Positions 34,879 to 44,104 are shown, numbered from the stretch's first letter. The stretch is 64,000 nucleotides of DNA from Candidatus Tiamatella incendiivivens (GCA_015522635.1 WALW01000007.1:1-64000); one strand, 5' to 3'. The notes: a model not told the origin generated them from the letters alone. A program made the numbers and translations.

Positions 34879-35025
34879 TAATTTTCACCGGAGTTTTCAT
34901 TGATTGTGTAACTTACTTACTATTTCTATCTGTTAGTGATTATATAGTGTGATAATATATTAACATTGGGTTTATCTATGCAGTTATATTTAACTGAAAA
35001 AGGTTAAGGTTTATCTTACTGATTT

Positions 35026-35700
35026 CTAGATGGAAAGGATAGCTATACTCCTAAGCAAGTCAGCAGTATCCTCACACTTATCAGTGCTCATCTCTAAAGA
35101 CGTCAAAGTATTGTAGAGAGCAGTACAAGTCCCAGGTGCAACCTTAGTATTACACCACTCTAACAGTCTCTCCTCAGTGGCACTACGTATATCATCGGCC
35201 TCTTCTTCCATTTTCTCAACCATTTTAGCGAGCTGTATAGTTTTTTTAGGGTCGCTTCTCACCAGCTTAACTGCATCAATTATTGTTTCAACAGACTCCT
35301 GCACAAGTTCAGCTATCTTCTCCAGGGGATCTAACAAGTTTGCAGGTATCTCACACTCAAGACGACATAACAGCAGTATCCTCCTGGAAGCTGACTTCAA
35401 ATATGCTGCTATATCATCTGCTGCCAGTACAACCCTGAGTAATTCCTCCCTATCTATTGGATGGAATATACCAGTTGAGAGCTGTTCAATTATATGGTCT
35501 TTGACTTTATCAGCGTTCCTCTCTTCCCCCTTGACCTTAGTATAAAGTTCATCAACATCCTTTTCGGATTTCCTTTTGAATGCTTGTACTAGGCTCACAG
35601 TAGCCTTTGAAGCATCATATATATGGTTGAGGTGCTCTAACTCCATTGCAAGGATTGACTCCTCTCTTCGTTTACTGATCCAAGACCAGGTACTGACCAA
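35026..35700 (-). CDS. DUF47 (PhoU-like) phosphate-transport regulator
   Basis: A 224-residue all-helical protein of the DUF47 family. It has the PhoU-like helices MELEHLNHIYDASKATVSLV, GEERNADKVKDHIIEQLSTG, HPIDREELLRVVLAADDIAA and MVEKMEEEADDIRSATEERL. DUF47 genes accompany Pit transporters, as here, where the gene follows pit after 19 bases. It probably tunes Pit activity. The start TTG 35700 has GGAGGT about eight bases upstream. Confidence 0.9.
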   Translation of the reverse strand: MVSTWSWISKRREESILAMELEHLNHIYDASKATVSLVQAFKRKSEKDVDELYTKVKGEERNADKVKDHIIEQLSTGIFHPIDREELLRVVLAADDIAAYLKSASRRILLLCRLECEIPANLLDPLEKIAELVQESVETIIDAVKLVRSDPKKTIQLAKMVEKMEEEADDIRSATEERLLEWCNTKVAPGTCTALYNTLTSLEMSTDKCEDTADLLRSIAILSI

Positions 35701-35719
35701 TTTAAAACTACCTCCAATT

Positions 35720-36760
35720 CTAAACTATATATAACAAACTATATATCCCCGCGGCAAGCCCCGCGGCGATTGGAAGGGTAAAGACCCATCCTGCAATGAT
35801 TAATCCAACCATCTTCCAGTCAACGCCGGAAAAGCCTTTCTCCTTAGCCATACCTACTCCTATCACTGAGGAGACGCTGGCATGGGTAGTTGATACAGGC
35901 ATTCCCATGAGAGTGAAAAGATATACTACACTAGCATTAGCGAGCTCTGCAGCAGTACCTGAGACATAGTCAAGTCTTGTTATTTTGAACCCTATTGTCA
36001 TGATAACCCTGTAACCCCATAGTAAAGCTCCAGCCATTATTCCGAAACCGCCAAGTACAGCGAGGAGATGCATTGTTTTTTGATCTGGAACTCCGAATGT
36101 AGATGAGACCACTGATACGTATACACCAGTAGCATTACCAACATCGTTAGCCCCATAAGCATATGCGCTGAATGCCATTGTACCTATTAGCAGGACTCTG
36201 AATATGCTTATAGCATTATATTTTCTTGAAAGCAGATTGCTTGACCATAAGAAGCAGATATAGAGAATTGATGCGAGAATCATTGCTCCCAGCGGGCTTG
36301 TTACCCAGCTGAGAATAACTTCACCGACAACATTCCATTCTATTTTAGGTGCTATACCAAGAAGATAGCCATGCATCAGGCCTACTCCAACAATGGCACC
36401 TACTGTCGAGTGCGTTGTTGAAACGGGTAATCCTTTCCTAGTCGCTATTGTAACCCATAATCCGGCTCCTAGTGAGGCGCTGATAGCCATTATAGGATCA
36501 ATATCCTTGACTACTCCTTTGCCTAATGTTTTTATCACATGGTACCCTTGAAAGTATGCTCCAAGGAATGCGAATAAAGTGAAGAGTACCACTGTTTTCT
36601 TTAAGGACAATGCACCAGAACCTATTACCATATTAGTAGGGTTTGCAGCATCATTACCACCTAGATTAAAAGCCATATAGAAGGCTAGTATCAATCCTAT
36701 ACCAACTAGGATTTCTGGGTTGATGTTCCCGACAGTCAAACTGTTTCTTCCCAATTCCAA
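35720..36760 (-). CDS. pit: PiT-family inorganic phosphate transporter
   Basis: A 346-residue low-affinity phosphate symporter with two inverted halves. The first signature is FNLGGNDAANPTNMVIGSGA and the second is YAYGANDVGNATGVYVS; each half also has a PVSTTHSTVGAIVG or PVSTTHASVSSVIG loop. About ten membrane helices. It starts at TTG 36760. It is the first gene of a two-gene operon with DUF47. The divergent region with the tryptophanase-like gene (36761-36951) holds both promoters. Confidence 0.94.
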   Translation of the reverse strand: MELGRNSLTVGNINPEILVGIGLILAFYMAFNLGGNDAANPTNMVIGSGALSLKKTVVLFTLFAFLGAYFQGYHVIKTLGKGVVKDIDPIMAISASLGAGLWVTIATRKGLPVSTTHSTVGAIVGVGLMHGYLLGIAPKIEWNVVGEVILSWVTSPLGAMILASILYICFLWSSNLLSRKYNAISIFRVLLIGTMAFSAYAYGANDVGNATGVYVSVVSSTFGVPDQKTMHLLAVLGGFGIMAGALLWGYRVIMTIGFKITRLDYVSGTAAELANASVVYLFTLMGMPVSTTHASVSSVIGVGMAKEKGFSGVDWKMVGLIIAGWVFTLPIAAGLAAGIYSLLYIV

Positions 36761-36951
36761 GGTTCCATTTAGCGTTATAGAAAAATTTTCTTGTAAGATA
36801 TCTCTTGAATCGTATTTAATACCTTAAGTTATACAATTAAAATCTACTAGAGATCATCGGGACGATTGACTTATTGTTTTTATTATAGCAATAATAACAA
36901 GCTTGAACGAGAGAGTCTTATATTCTATTATATTCCTGGGGTGTGTAATAC

Positions 36952-38325
36952 TTGGGTTTGCCCATAGAGTATTACCGGGTTAAGATGGTTGAAAAGATAA
37001 GGCTCCCCCCTAGAGAAGAGCGTCATAAGCACCTGATCGAAGCCGGCTGGAACGTGTTTCGTTTAAGAAGCAGGGATATATTTATCGATTTGCTGACTGA
37101 TAGCGGTACGGGTGCTATGAGCAAGGAGCAATGGGCTTCTCTTATGATGGGAGACGAATCTTATGCAGGAGCTGATAGTTGGTTTAGATTCAATGATGCT
37201 GTTGAGGAAGTCCTGGGATTTCCTTTCGTTTTACCTGTGCATCAAGGTAGAGCTGCAGAAAGGATCCTGTATACCACACTGCTTGATAAGAGTAAACCAG
37301 CAAATACGGTTCCTGCTAATACTCATTTTGATACCGGGAAGGCTGTCATAGAATTTTATGGAGCAAAACCTCTGGATCTGCCGATAAAGGAGGCATTAAA
37401 TTATAAGAGCAATTATCCGTTCAAAGGAGACATTGACTTGAAAAAGCTCGAGAATGTTCTGTCAACAGGAAAAGTTTCATTTATTCTACTGGTTTTGACT
37501 AATAATACGATGGGAGGTCATCCAGTGTCTCTTGAGAATATCAGAGCCGCGAGGAAACTAGCGGACGACTACAGTATCCCTTTGGTTCTCGATATCAGTC
37601 GGTTTGCTGAGAATGCTTTCCTTCTCAAGGAACGACACCCATTATATCAAGGTAAAAGCGTAAAGGAAATAGTAAAAGAAACAATGTTCTATGCTGACCA
37701 CGCGATTATGAGCGCTAAGAAGGATGCCTTAGCAAATATTGGAGGGTTTATAGCGACTAAGAGCGAAGAACTCTATAACGAGATGTCTGCAAGAGTAGTG
37801 CTTGAGGAAGGCTATGTTACCTATGGGGGTCTTGCAGGAAGAGACCTTGACGCCATTGCTACAGGGCTCAGGGAGGTTATTGACGAGAATTATCTCCAGT
37901 CAAGAATAAGTCAAACTAGATATTTATATGAGAGGCTTATCGAGGAAGGTGTTCCTGTTGTACATCCATATGGTGGCCATGCAGTCTATATAGATGCACT
38001 CGAAACGCTTCCTCATATACCAAGGGAACAGTTCCCTGCAGATGCCTTGGCTGTTCATCTATACCTTGAAAGTGGTGTCAGAGGAGTAGGACTCGGGGCG
38101 CTTGCCTTTGCTAGAGAAACAGAGAAAGGTGTGGAGTACCCGGAAAACGAGTTCCTTCGACTAGCGATTCCGAGGAGGGTCTATACGGTTAGTCATATAG
38201 ACTATGCAGCTAGATCGCTAGGAGTGATAGTAACTAACTCCCGTAAAGTTAAGGGTTTAAGAATAATTTGGGAACCTCCTATTAAGGGTATAAGGCACTT
38301 CCTAGCAAGACTTGAGCCAGTCTAG
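36952..38325 (+). CDS. tnaA: Beta-eliminating lyase, tryptophanase/tyrosine phenol-lyase family
   Basis: A 457-residue PLP enzyme of aminotransferase fold type I. Motifs include LLTDSGTGAMSKEQWASLM, FPFVLPVHQGRAAERILYT, LVLTNNTMGGHPVSLENI, LVLDISRFAENAFLL and the PLP Lys region HAIMSAKKDALANIGGFIAT. The family cleaves tryptophan to indole or tyrosine to phenol, with pyruvate and ammonia; I cannot separate the two by eye, so the symbol marks the family. It starts at TTG 36952. Its stop overlaps the convergent MetF-like gene by four bases. The role is probably amino-acid catabolism. Confidence 0.85.
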   Translation: MGLPIEYYRVKMVEKIRLPPREERHKHLIEAGWNVFRLRSRDIFIDLLTDSGTGAMSKEQWASLMMGDESYAGADSWFRFNDAVEEVLGFPFVLPVHQGRAAERILYTTLLDKSKPANTVPANTHFDTGKAVIEFYGAKPLDLPIKEALNYKSNYPFKGDIDLKKLENVLSTGKVSFILLVLTNNTMGGHPVSLENIRAARKLADDYSIPLVLDISRFAENAFLLKERHPLYQGKSVKEIVKETMFYADHAIMSAKKDALANIGGFIATKSEELYNEMSARVVLEEGYVTYGGLAGRDLDAIATGLREVIDENYLQSRISQTRYLYERLIEEGVPVVHPYGGHAVYIDALETLPHIPREQFPADALAVHLYLESGVRGVGLGALAFARETEKGVEYPENEFLRLAIPRRVYTVSHIDYAARSLGVIVTNSRKVKGLRIIWEPPIKGIRHFLARLEPV

Positions 38326-39389
38326 AGTTCTCTAAATTGTTTTATTATGTTTGCTATTCCTTCCGCATAGTTCCAGTCTCCTGAGAAAACTATTAAAATA
38401 CCATTTATATAGTTCAGGGATAGGAGCATATTAATTGTATTTTCAAGCTCTTTCAAGGGATCGGTTATTCTCTCTAGGTTCAAGTGGAAGTGATTTTTAA
38501 CAACGCTTCTATCCCACTTATTTCTTACAAGCATTACAGTAGCTATTAGAGGCAAATTCCGGAGTAATGGTTCATCTTTAATGTCTTTTAGCTTTCTTAT
38601 TGCTTCGTCATTGAAGAGGGGTTGTGAAACGATGAACTCCATCCCGGCTTTCCTCTTAGCCTTTAGCTTCCTCAGCTCGATCTCCCATAATGAATACGGG
38701 TTCGTTGCACCTGCAATGTTGAATCCTGGAACTTCCTTGATCTTACCTCCCATATAATCTAACCCGTGATCTCGGAGTAATCTAAGCATATAAATTAGCC
38801 TCACGGCGTCTAGGTCGAATACTGGTTTGACGTGAGGTCCAGCCATGATCCCAGGCCAGTCACCAGTTAAGGCAAGGTAACTTCTTACACCCAACCAGAG
38901 GCCGCCCAATGCTGAACTAGTAAGATTGGCTCTGTTACGATCTTTGCATGATAGATGAACTAGTATGTCTTCAGTGAATCCGTTAGCTCTCAGATAACCT
39001 GCTGCAGCAACAGGGTCTGCCTGTACTCTGCCTAATGGGTTATCCGTTATTGAGAACCCGTCTACAAGTCCTTTAAACGACTTTGCTTGATCCAGGAATC
39101 TTAATCCATGCCCGCGTCTACTGGGCTCCAATTCTAAGAGGAATACAATATTATTGTTGAGCATTTTCTCCATAAAACCTGCGTATCCTTTTAGATCAAG
39201 GCTAATATCCCTCTTAATGAAACCAGGGCCTAGAATGGGATTCTCTAAAACTTCCGGCTTGTCCTCAAGGAGCTGAATATATGGGCAAGGTCTACCATCA
39301 ACCTCACACCTACCCTTAGGGTCAACTCCTCCACAAGGCCCGTTAACCATGTTTTTAGGGCAGCCTTTTTCCAAGAAACCCACCATCAC
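38322..39389 (-). CDS. Fused MetV-like domain and methylenetetrahydrofolate reductase-like barrel
   Basis: A 355-residue protein. The first 45 residues hold a cysteine motif CPKNMVNGPCGGVDPKGRCE followed by GRPCPY, typical of the MTHFR C-terminal/MetV domain (PF12225). Residues about 70-350 form a MetF-like TIM barrel (VFLLELEPSRRGHGLRFLDQ, DGFSITDNPLGRVQADPVAA, FIVSQPLFNDEAIRKLKD). In acetogens MetV and MetF are separate subunits. Here they are joined with the MetV part first. The probable reaction is reduction of a methylene-pterin; the carrier in this organism is not known. Confidence 0.8.
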   Translation of the reverse strand: MMVGFLEKGCPKNMVNGPCGGVDPKGRCEVDGRPCPYIQLLEDKPEVLENPILGPGFIKRDISLDLKGYAGFMEKMLNNNIVFLLELEPSRRGHGLRFLDQAKSFKGLVDGFSITDNPLGRVQADPVAAAGYLRANGFTEDILVHLSCKDRNRANLTSSALGGLWLGVRSYLALTGDWPGIMAGPHVKPVFDLDAVRLIYMLRLLRDHGLDYMGGKIKEVPGFNIAGATNPYSLWEIELRKLKAKRKAGMEFIVSQPLFNDEAIRKLKDIKDEPLLRNLPLIATVMLVRNKWDRSVVKNHFHLNLERITDPLKELENTINMLLSLNYINGILIVFSGDWNYAEGIANIIKQFREL

Positions 39390-39522
39390 TAGTAGCTAAT
39401 GTCAAATCTGTCTCGGAGTAAACTATTAAAACAAATCATATGCTGCTTCAATACCCTTTTTATGAGTATACTGTTTATTATTCCATAAAGTGTAGCATAA
39501 AATCATTTTCAGGTGGAGATGT

Positions 39523-40434
39523 ATGGGCAAAGCAAAGATGGTGTTCCTAGCTACAAGACCTTGGAGTTTCCCTATGACTATTCTAGTTGGGCTGATTGCA
39601 GGGTTAGCGGGATGTTATAATGGATATCCCATTGATTGGATGCTGCTAACTATAGGCCTTATTGGCAGCGTTCTTCTCCATGCCATGGTTAACGTATTGA
39701 ACGATTACTATGATACTAAGAAAGGACTGGATAGGCGTGGGGTGGGGACGGTTGAATATAGACCTCATCCAATACTCCATCAAATACTATCGCCTAGAGA
39801 AACGTTACTCTTAGGCCTAATATCCGGTATAGTAGGCCTTATACTAGCAGCTTTGGTGTGGTACACGAGTAGACCTTTGGCCATTCCATTAGGGTTAATA
39901 GGATTCATACTTGCATACATTTACACAGGTCCGCCTTTTCCACTGAAATATCATGCTTTGGGAGAGATAGGTGTTTATTTAGCATGGGGTGTTGTAATTC
40001 CTATGGGAAACTATTACCTTGCTACTGGGAAAATAGACTGGATGCCCATAATTATTGTAATGCCGATGGCGATACTTGTTGTTAATGTGCTTCTAGCTAA
40101 CAACCTAAGGGACGTTGGAGTAGATAAAGAGGGAGGTATAAGGACTCTAGCTACAGTATTAGGCTTTAATGAAGGAAGGAAACTATTTAAGGCACTCATA
40201 ATTCTAACGTATACTATTCCACTGCTATATCTGCCTATAAAGTACGCATTGTTCATATCAGCGTTACCCATATATCTAACGATAAGGCAGGGAAGAGATC
40301 TATTTAGGATGATGGACACGGGAAAGGCTCCGCCAGATGCGGATCCCAGAGTAGCAGGTGTACTCCAAAACTATGCAATACTATATCTCGTCGGTATTAT
40401 CGTCGTGTGCATTGCAGGTTACTGGGTAAAATAA
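39523..40434 (+). CDS. UbiA-family prenyltransferase (MenA-like)
   Basis: A 303-residue membrane enzyme with about nine helices. The first Asp motif is VLNDYYDTKKGLDRRGVGTV and the second is NLRDVGVDKEGGIRTLATVL, the pattern of 1,4-dihydroxy-2-naphthoate prenyltransferases; the final helix carries LQNYAILYLVGIIVV. It may prenylate a quinone precursor, but other UbiA branches (geranylgeranylglyceryl-phosphate, heme) are possible. No other quinone gene is nearby. Start ATG 39523, with GGTGGAG just upstream. Confidence 0.85.
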   Translation: MGKAKMVFLATRPWSFPMTILVGLIAGLAGCYNGYPIDWMLLTIGLIGSVLLHAMVNVLNDYYDTKKGLDRRGVGTVEYRPHPILHQILSPRETLLLGLISGIVGLILAALVWYTSRPLAIPLGLIGFILAYIYTGPPFPLKYHALGEIGVYLAWGVVIPMGNYYLATGKIDWMPIIIVMPMAILVVNVLLANNLRDVGVDKEGGIRTLATVLGFNEGRKLFKALIILTYTIPLLYLPIKYALFISALPIYLTIRQGRDLFRMMDTGKAPPDADPRVAGVLQNYAILYLVGIIVVCIAGYWVK

Positions 40435-40437
40435 AAT

Positions 40438-41169
40438 TCAAACCCAGCTTTTATTCAGACCTATAGATAAGTTTTCAATGAGATTGACATATGGTTTCGA
40501 ATACTCTGTTTTGAGAAACTCGTCTTTACCGAATACGCCAACTAGTTTTCCTTTAAGCATATAGGCTATTTTATCAGCAATAAACAATGCTTCCAAAATA
40601 TTGTGAGTTACATGTATTGCCGTGAAATCAAGCTTTTCCCTCAAACTCTTCAGAAACCTCAGACCTTTCAACTGGAGCTCTGGATCAAGAGCATTGAAAG
40701 GCTCGTCAAGCAAGATTACTTTAGGATCCACAGCTAATGCTCTAGCTAAAGCAACCCGTTGCTTTTCTCCCCCGCTTAACGTATCTGGCTTCCTATCAAG
40801 AATTTCTTCTATTTTTAATAACCTTGCTAGATATAGGGCTTTATTGTATGCCTCGTTTTTAGGCACCCCCCTTACCCGCATTCCATAGATTATATTATTG
40901 ATTACAGTCATATGAGGAAATAACGCGTAATCCTGAGGTACAAGCGAGACTCCCCTCTTCTCTGGTGGAAATTCAGTTACGTCAATACTTCCCACATAAA
41001 CTCTCCCTTTATCAGGTTTTATGAGACCAGCAATAGTATAGATGAGTAGTGTTTTACCCACACCGCTGCCTCCTAGAACAGCTAGATATTCTCCTTCACC
41101 TACTTCTAGTCTGTCAACCCATAGCTCAAAACCCTCTAGTTTAACATTTATTTTATCTAGCATTATCAT
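40438..41169 (-). CDS. wtpC: Tungstate/molybdate ABC transporter ATPase
   Basis: A 243-residue ATPase with Walker A GGSGVGKT, the Q-loop SLVPQDYALFPHMTV, signature LSGGEKQR, Walker B VILLDEPFNALDP and H-loop AIHVTHNI. It lacks the C-terminal Mop-like regulatory domain of bacterial ModC. It overlaps the permease gene by four bases and closes the wtpABC operon. The tungsten assignment rests on the receptor gene. Confidence 0.9.
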   Translation of the reverse strand: MIMLDKINVKLEGFELWVDRLEVGEGEYLAVLGGSGVGKTLLIYTIAGLIKPDKGRVYVGSIDVTEFPPEKRGVSLVPQDYALFPHMTVINNIIYGMRVRGVPKNEAYNKALYLARLLKIEEILDRKPDTLSGGEKQRVALARALAVDPKVILLDEPFNALDPELQLKGLRFLKSLREKLDFTAIHVTHNILEALFIADKIAYMLKGKLVGVFGKDEFLKTEYSKPYVNLIENLSIGLNKSWV

Positions 41170-41951
41170 TTCGAAGCCACCATCTTCAATACAATAAATA
41201 TTAGTAATACAATCGACGCGTAAATTGCAGATAACGTTGCAGCATACTTTAATCCATAAACACTCAAATATTCAAGTATGAGTATGTTAACCGTTTTAGG
41301 ATAGTATGCAACTACAAGTAAAGCACCAACCTCACTTAAACCCCTTGCCCATCCAAGAAGGGCTCCAGCTAGAATATGTTTAAATGATAATGGAAGTGTA
41401 ATAGAAGTAAACGCCCTCCATTCACTTGCTCCTAAAGTTCGTGCTACAGATTCTAATGACGATCCGATTAATTGGAATCCTACCTTAACAGTATCAACGA
41501 GTAAAGGAATAGAAACAAATGCCATAACTATTACAATACCCTTAAAGTTGTCTTCGATGATGAATCCTATGTCACTGAAATAGCTTCCCAATAGCCCTCT
41601 CGAACCGAATGCAGAGAGTATCATTATCCCGGCAACTGCATGAGGCATGACGAGGGGGAGATCTACTAATGCTTCGACAAACTGTTTTCCCGGAAAACTG
41701 TGTCGAGCTAAGATGTAGGCAAGTGGGACTCCCGTTACAATGAGAAGTAAAACACTCAATATGGAAGCTTCAAGTGAAACTTTAATAGCATTGATAACTT
41801 CTTGATTTTCAATCATTTTTCCTGACAAACTAGGATTCGCTTCCATAAAAAGAGATACAAGTGGTGCAACTATGAAGAACAGTAACAATGCGGATAAGCC
41901 TATGATTATGTATTCGAACTTGTTAACTTTTACTGTTTGATTCTTCAACAA
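41166..41951 (-). CDS. wtpB: Tungstate/molybdate ABC transporter permease
   Basis: A 261-residue permease with six helices (YIIIGLSALLLFFIVAPLVS, AILSVLLLIVTGVPLAYIL, ALVDLPLVMPHAVAGIMILS and others). The ATPase-coupling EAA loop is SLESVARTLGASEWRAFTSI followed by GWARGLSEVGALLVV, typical of ModB/WtpB. It overlaps the receptor gene by 29 bases and the ATPase by four, so translation is tightly coupled. Confidence 0.9.
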   Translation of the reverse strand: MLKNQTVKVNKFEYIIIGLSALLLFFIVAPLVSLFMEANPSLSGKMIENQEVINAIKVSLEASILSVLLLIVTGVPLAYILARHSFPGKQFVEALVDLPLVMPHAVAGIMILSAFGSRGLLGSYFSDIGFIIEDNFKGIVIVMAFVSIPLLVDTVKVGFQLIGSSLESVARTLGASEWRAFTSITLPLSFKHILAGALLGWARGLSEVGALLVVAYYPKTVNILILEYLSVYGLKYAATLSAIYASIVLLIFIVLKMVASK

Positions 41952-42993
41952 GTCTCACCAATTCCCTTGGAATGACGCCTGAACCTATTGGTTTCTCCAA
42001 GAAAGGTTGGCCAAGATTATTGAAAACATTCCCCCCGTCTTTTAGTATATACTTAACAAATTTTAGAGCATCATTCTGCTGCTTGGATGTTGTAGGTATA
42101 GTTAAACCGTATACTATAGGTGCCATAGTTATTGCTTTCTCACTATTTGTTCCTACTAATATGTGGACAATAACTTTGGAATAGTTTTGAGCATAGTCCG
42201 GATTGCCTAAGTTTACATCATCTGGAAGTGTTATATAACTCAGGTTGTGTTGAACTGCAACACTCTGATACTCGAACGCATAATCTAGTTCGCCGGACTC
42301 CAGTAGGGAGATAAGTTGTATACTTTTAGGTCTAATTACTAAGTTGCCAGTGGGGTTAAATGATGGTGGTATATATATGCTTAGTGTACCATTGGTAAGA
42401 TTGTATTTTGATCCGGGTATTTTATGGATAACGAGGTTCTCTAGTAGTGACATATTATGAAGATACAGGCTCAGTAAGCCGATAACGCCTACTGATCTGT
42501 AACCGCATGGATCTCTGTTAGGATCGGAGAATCCGTATTTAACATTGGAGTTGAGCATGTCATTTAGAATGCTTGTCAAACTATGGTTTCCTTTGGTATT
42601 TTGACTCATAACGATAACGAGTTTGTTAGAAGCAAATTCTACATACCATTTCGTATAGTTTGGATACATGTACAAGGGTATAAGCCTGTAATCAGCTACA
42701 GCGACTATATCGCATGTTTTATGCAGGTCTGTCACTTTTCTAACTGCATCAACGCTACCGCTGGGTTCTAGGAGTATTTTCACACCGGTTTCCTCTTGGT
42801 AGGTATCTGATATTTTCTGCAGTGGAATTGTCAAGCTACCGGCGTTGCATACGACTAGTTCTACATTTTGCTTTTTATTACTTTCATAGTGCTCAAAAGC
42901 TAGGGATCCGGCTATGATGATAAGAATGATTATCACTAGTGCGGCTTTCGAACTTGTCAATATAGACCACCGTGTCTTCTCGTTTGGGATCAT
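41923..42993 (-). CDS. wtpA: Tungstate/molybdate-binding protein (WtpA type)
   Basis: A 356-residue extracellular receptor. The N-terminal signal anchor is AALVIIILIIIAGSLAFEHY. The oxyanion-binding features of WtpA/ModA are visible: VVCNAGSLTIPLQKISDTYQ, LLEPSGSVDAVRKVTDLHKT, DIVAVADYRLIPLYM, and GFSDPNRDPCGYRSVGVIGL. WtpA proteins bind tungstate or molybdate with six-fold coordination and feed tungsten enzymes common in thermophilic archaea. A perfect 18-bp palindrome lies 13 bases upstream of the ATG. Confidence 0.92.
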   Translation of the reverse strand: MIPNEKTRWSILTSSKAALVIIILIIIAGSLAFEHYESNKKQNVELVVCNAGSLTIPLQKISDTYQEETGVKILLEPSGSVDAVRKVTDLHKTCDIVAVADYRLIPLYMYPNYTKWYVEFASNKLVIVMSQNTKGNHSLTSILNDMLNSNVKYGFSDPNRDPCGYRSVGVIGLLSLYLHNMSLLENLVIHKIPGSKYNLTNGTLSIYIPPSFNPTGNLVIRPKSIQLISLLESGELDYAFEYQSVAVQHNLSYITLPDDVNLGNPDYAQNYSKVIVHILVGTNSEKAITMAPIVYGLTIPTTSKQQNDALKFVKYILKDGGNVFNNLGQPFLEKPIGSGVIPRELVRLVEESNSKS

Positions 42994-43005
42994 TAGCTTT
43001 TAAAA

Positions 43006-43023
43006 TTATCGGATATCCGATAA
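43006..43023. promoter_or_regulatory. Perfect palindrome TTATCGGATATCCGATAA, candidate operator of wtpABC
   Basis: An uninterrupted 18-bp palindrome is centred about 22 bases before the wtpA start. A likely TATA element (AATTTATCC on the minus strand, 43026-43034) lies upstream, so the palindrome should cover the transcription start. An extra half-site CGGATAA follows at 43024-43030. Tungstate- or molybdate-dependent repression is the natural guess; no ModE-like gene is present in the window. Confidence 0.6.
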
Positions 43024-43142
43024 CGGATAAATTCCTAGCCAGGCTAGCTTTAATCACTAATATTATTTACAAACAAAAAAAGATTCCCGTAATAGGATTA
43101 ACGAGGTATGCAAAAACTCTATATATACCGGTAAAAAGCACG

Positions 43143-44039
43143 CTATTTTTGGCAAACCTGTAGATCTGTTATTGTTTCATTAAGTTTCTCTGGGATACTT
43201 CCATCAGCAAGAGGTCCGGGAATATAGGCTATCCTAACATTGAACGAGCCTGCGCTTATACTGTTAATGAGGTCTTGAAGTTGCCTCGAGGTTGAGGTTG
43301 AAGCGATTATACAATGAACTTCCTTACTTGTAAGTGCCTTGTTTATTTTATTGAGTTCATCGAAAGATGCTGGTGTGCCATGTTCAATAACGAACAGATA
43401 CTTAACCTTTAGCCCCAGCCATGAAACCTCGTATTGCACTGTTGGGTCTGATGCTATTACTGTCATATTATACTCTCCCTTGAATTTTAACAATTGTTCT
43501 ATTTCAGCATTGACTTTATGCAGGTTTTGCACATGTATACTTGCGCACTTAGGGTCGACTTGATTTAGGACTGTGACTAGTTTTTCCATGAAGAGAATGT
43601 AGTTATAGGGGTCCATAATCGGCATATGATAGTTTGGCTCACCTGTTACAGGGTTATTCAGTATCTTTATCCCCGGCATTTTCGGTATTTCAATTAGAAT
43701 AGCTCTAGTCTCATTACTCTCAACTAGATTCCGAATTTTAATTTCAAATGGAGCATGTCCTGTTGAAACTATAACTGTAGCTTTCTTCAAAAGACCAGCA
43801 TCCCTTGGCGTTAACTGGTAATCATGAGGATCAACACCCTTAGGTACAATTGTTTCAACAGTCTCATTCGCACATGTAACCAGTTTGATATCATCTACGA
43901 GTGATGGAAATGTAGACACTATTAGAATCTCATTGCTCTGAGTTACTTTTTTACTATTATTTTGCAGTATATAGTATCCTACACTGGTGATTATAAGTGC
44001 TAATATTATTATTGAAGCCATTCTCGACATCGTACTCAT
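43143..44039 (-). CDS. Metal ABC transporter substrate-binding protein (ZnuA-like)
   Basis: A receptor of about 299 residues from the cluster A-I metal family. The signal anchor is MASIIILALIITSVGYYIL. Likely metal ligands are His in VPKGVDPHDYQLTP, His near NYHMPIMDPYN, and an acidic/His pair in FVIEHGTPASF; there is no His-rich loop. The start is ATG 44039, 44030 or 44021; the frame open to 44114 would run into the divergent gene's region. It is divergent from the ATPase-permease-NikR operon and shares its operators, so the system is zinc, manganese, nickel or cobalt uptake. Confidence 0.85.
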   Translation of the reverse strand: MSTMSRMASIIILALIITSVGYYILQNNSKKVTQSNEILIVSTFPSLVDDIKLVTCANETVETIVPKGVDPHDYQLTPRDAGLLKKATVIVSTGHAPFEIKIRNLVESNETRAILIEIPKMPGIKILNNPVTGEPNYHMPIMDPYNYILFMEKLVTVLNQVDPKCASIHVQNLHKVNAEIEQLLKFKGEYNMTVIASDPTVQYEVSWLGLKVKYLFVIEHGTPASFDELNKINKALTSKEVHCIIASTSTSRQLQDLINSISAGSFNVRIAYIPGPLADGSIPEKLNETITDLQVCQK

Positions 44040-44080
44040 TGTGCACACCCAAGGTATATAATTTATAAATTTGTGCACAA
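44039..44080. promoter_or_regulatory. Divergent metal-transport promoter with two TGTGCACA palindromes
   Basis: TTGTGCACAC at 44039-44048 and TTGTGCACAA at 44071-44080 share the core TGTGCACA and lie 32 bases apart, about three helical turns. Between them is GGTATATAATTTATAAATT, which contains TATA boxes for both directions. One site overlaps the start codon of the receptor gene. The NikR-like regulator encoded downstream is the natural candidate to bind them. Confidence 0.7.
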
Positions 44081-44104
44081 TAATAAGAATTGCGGGAAGC
44101 AGGA

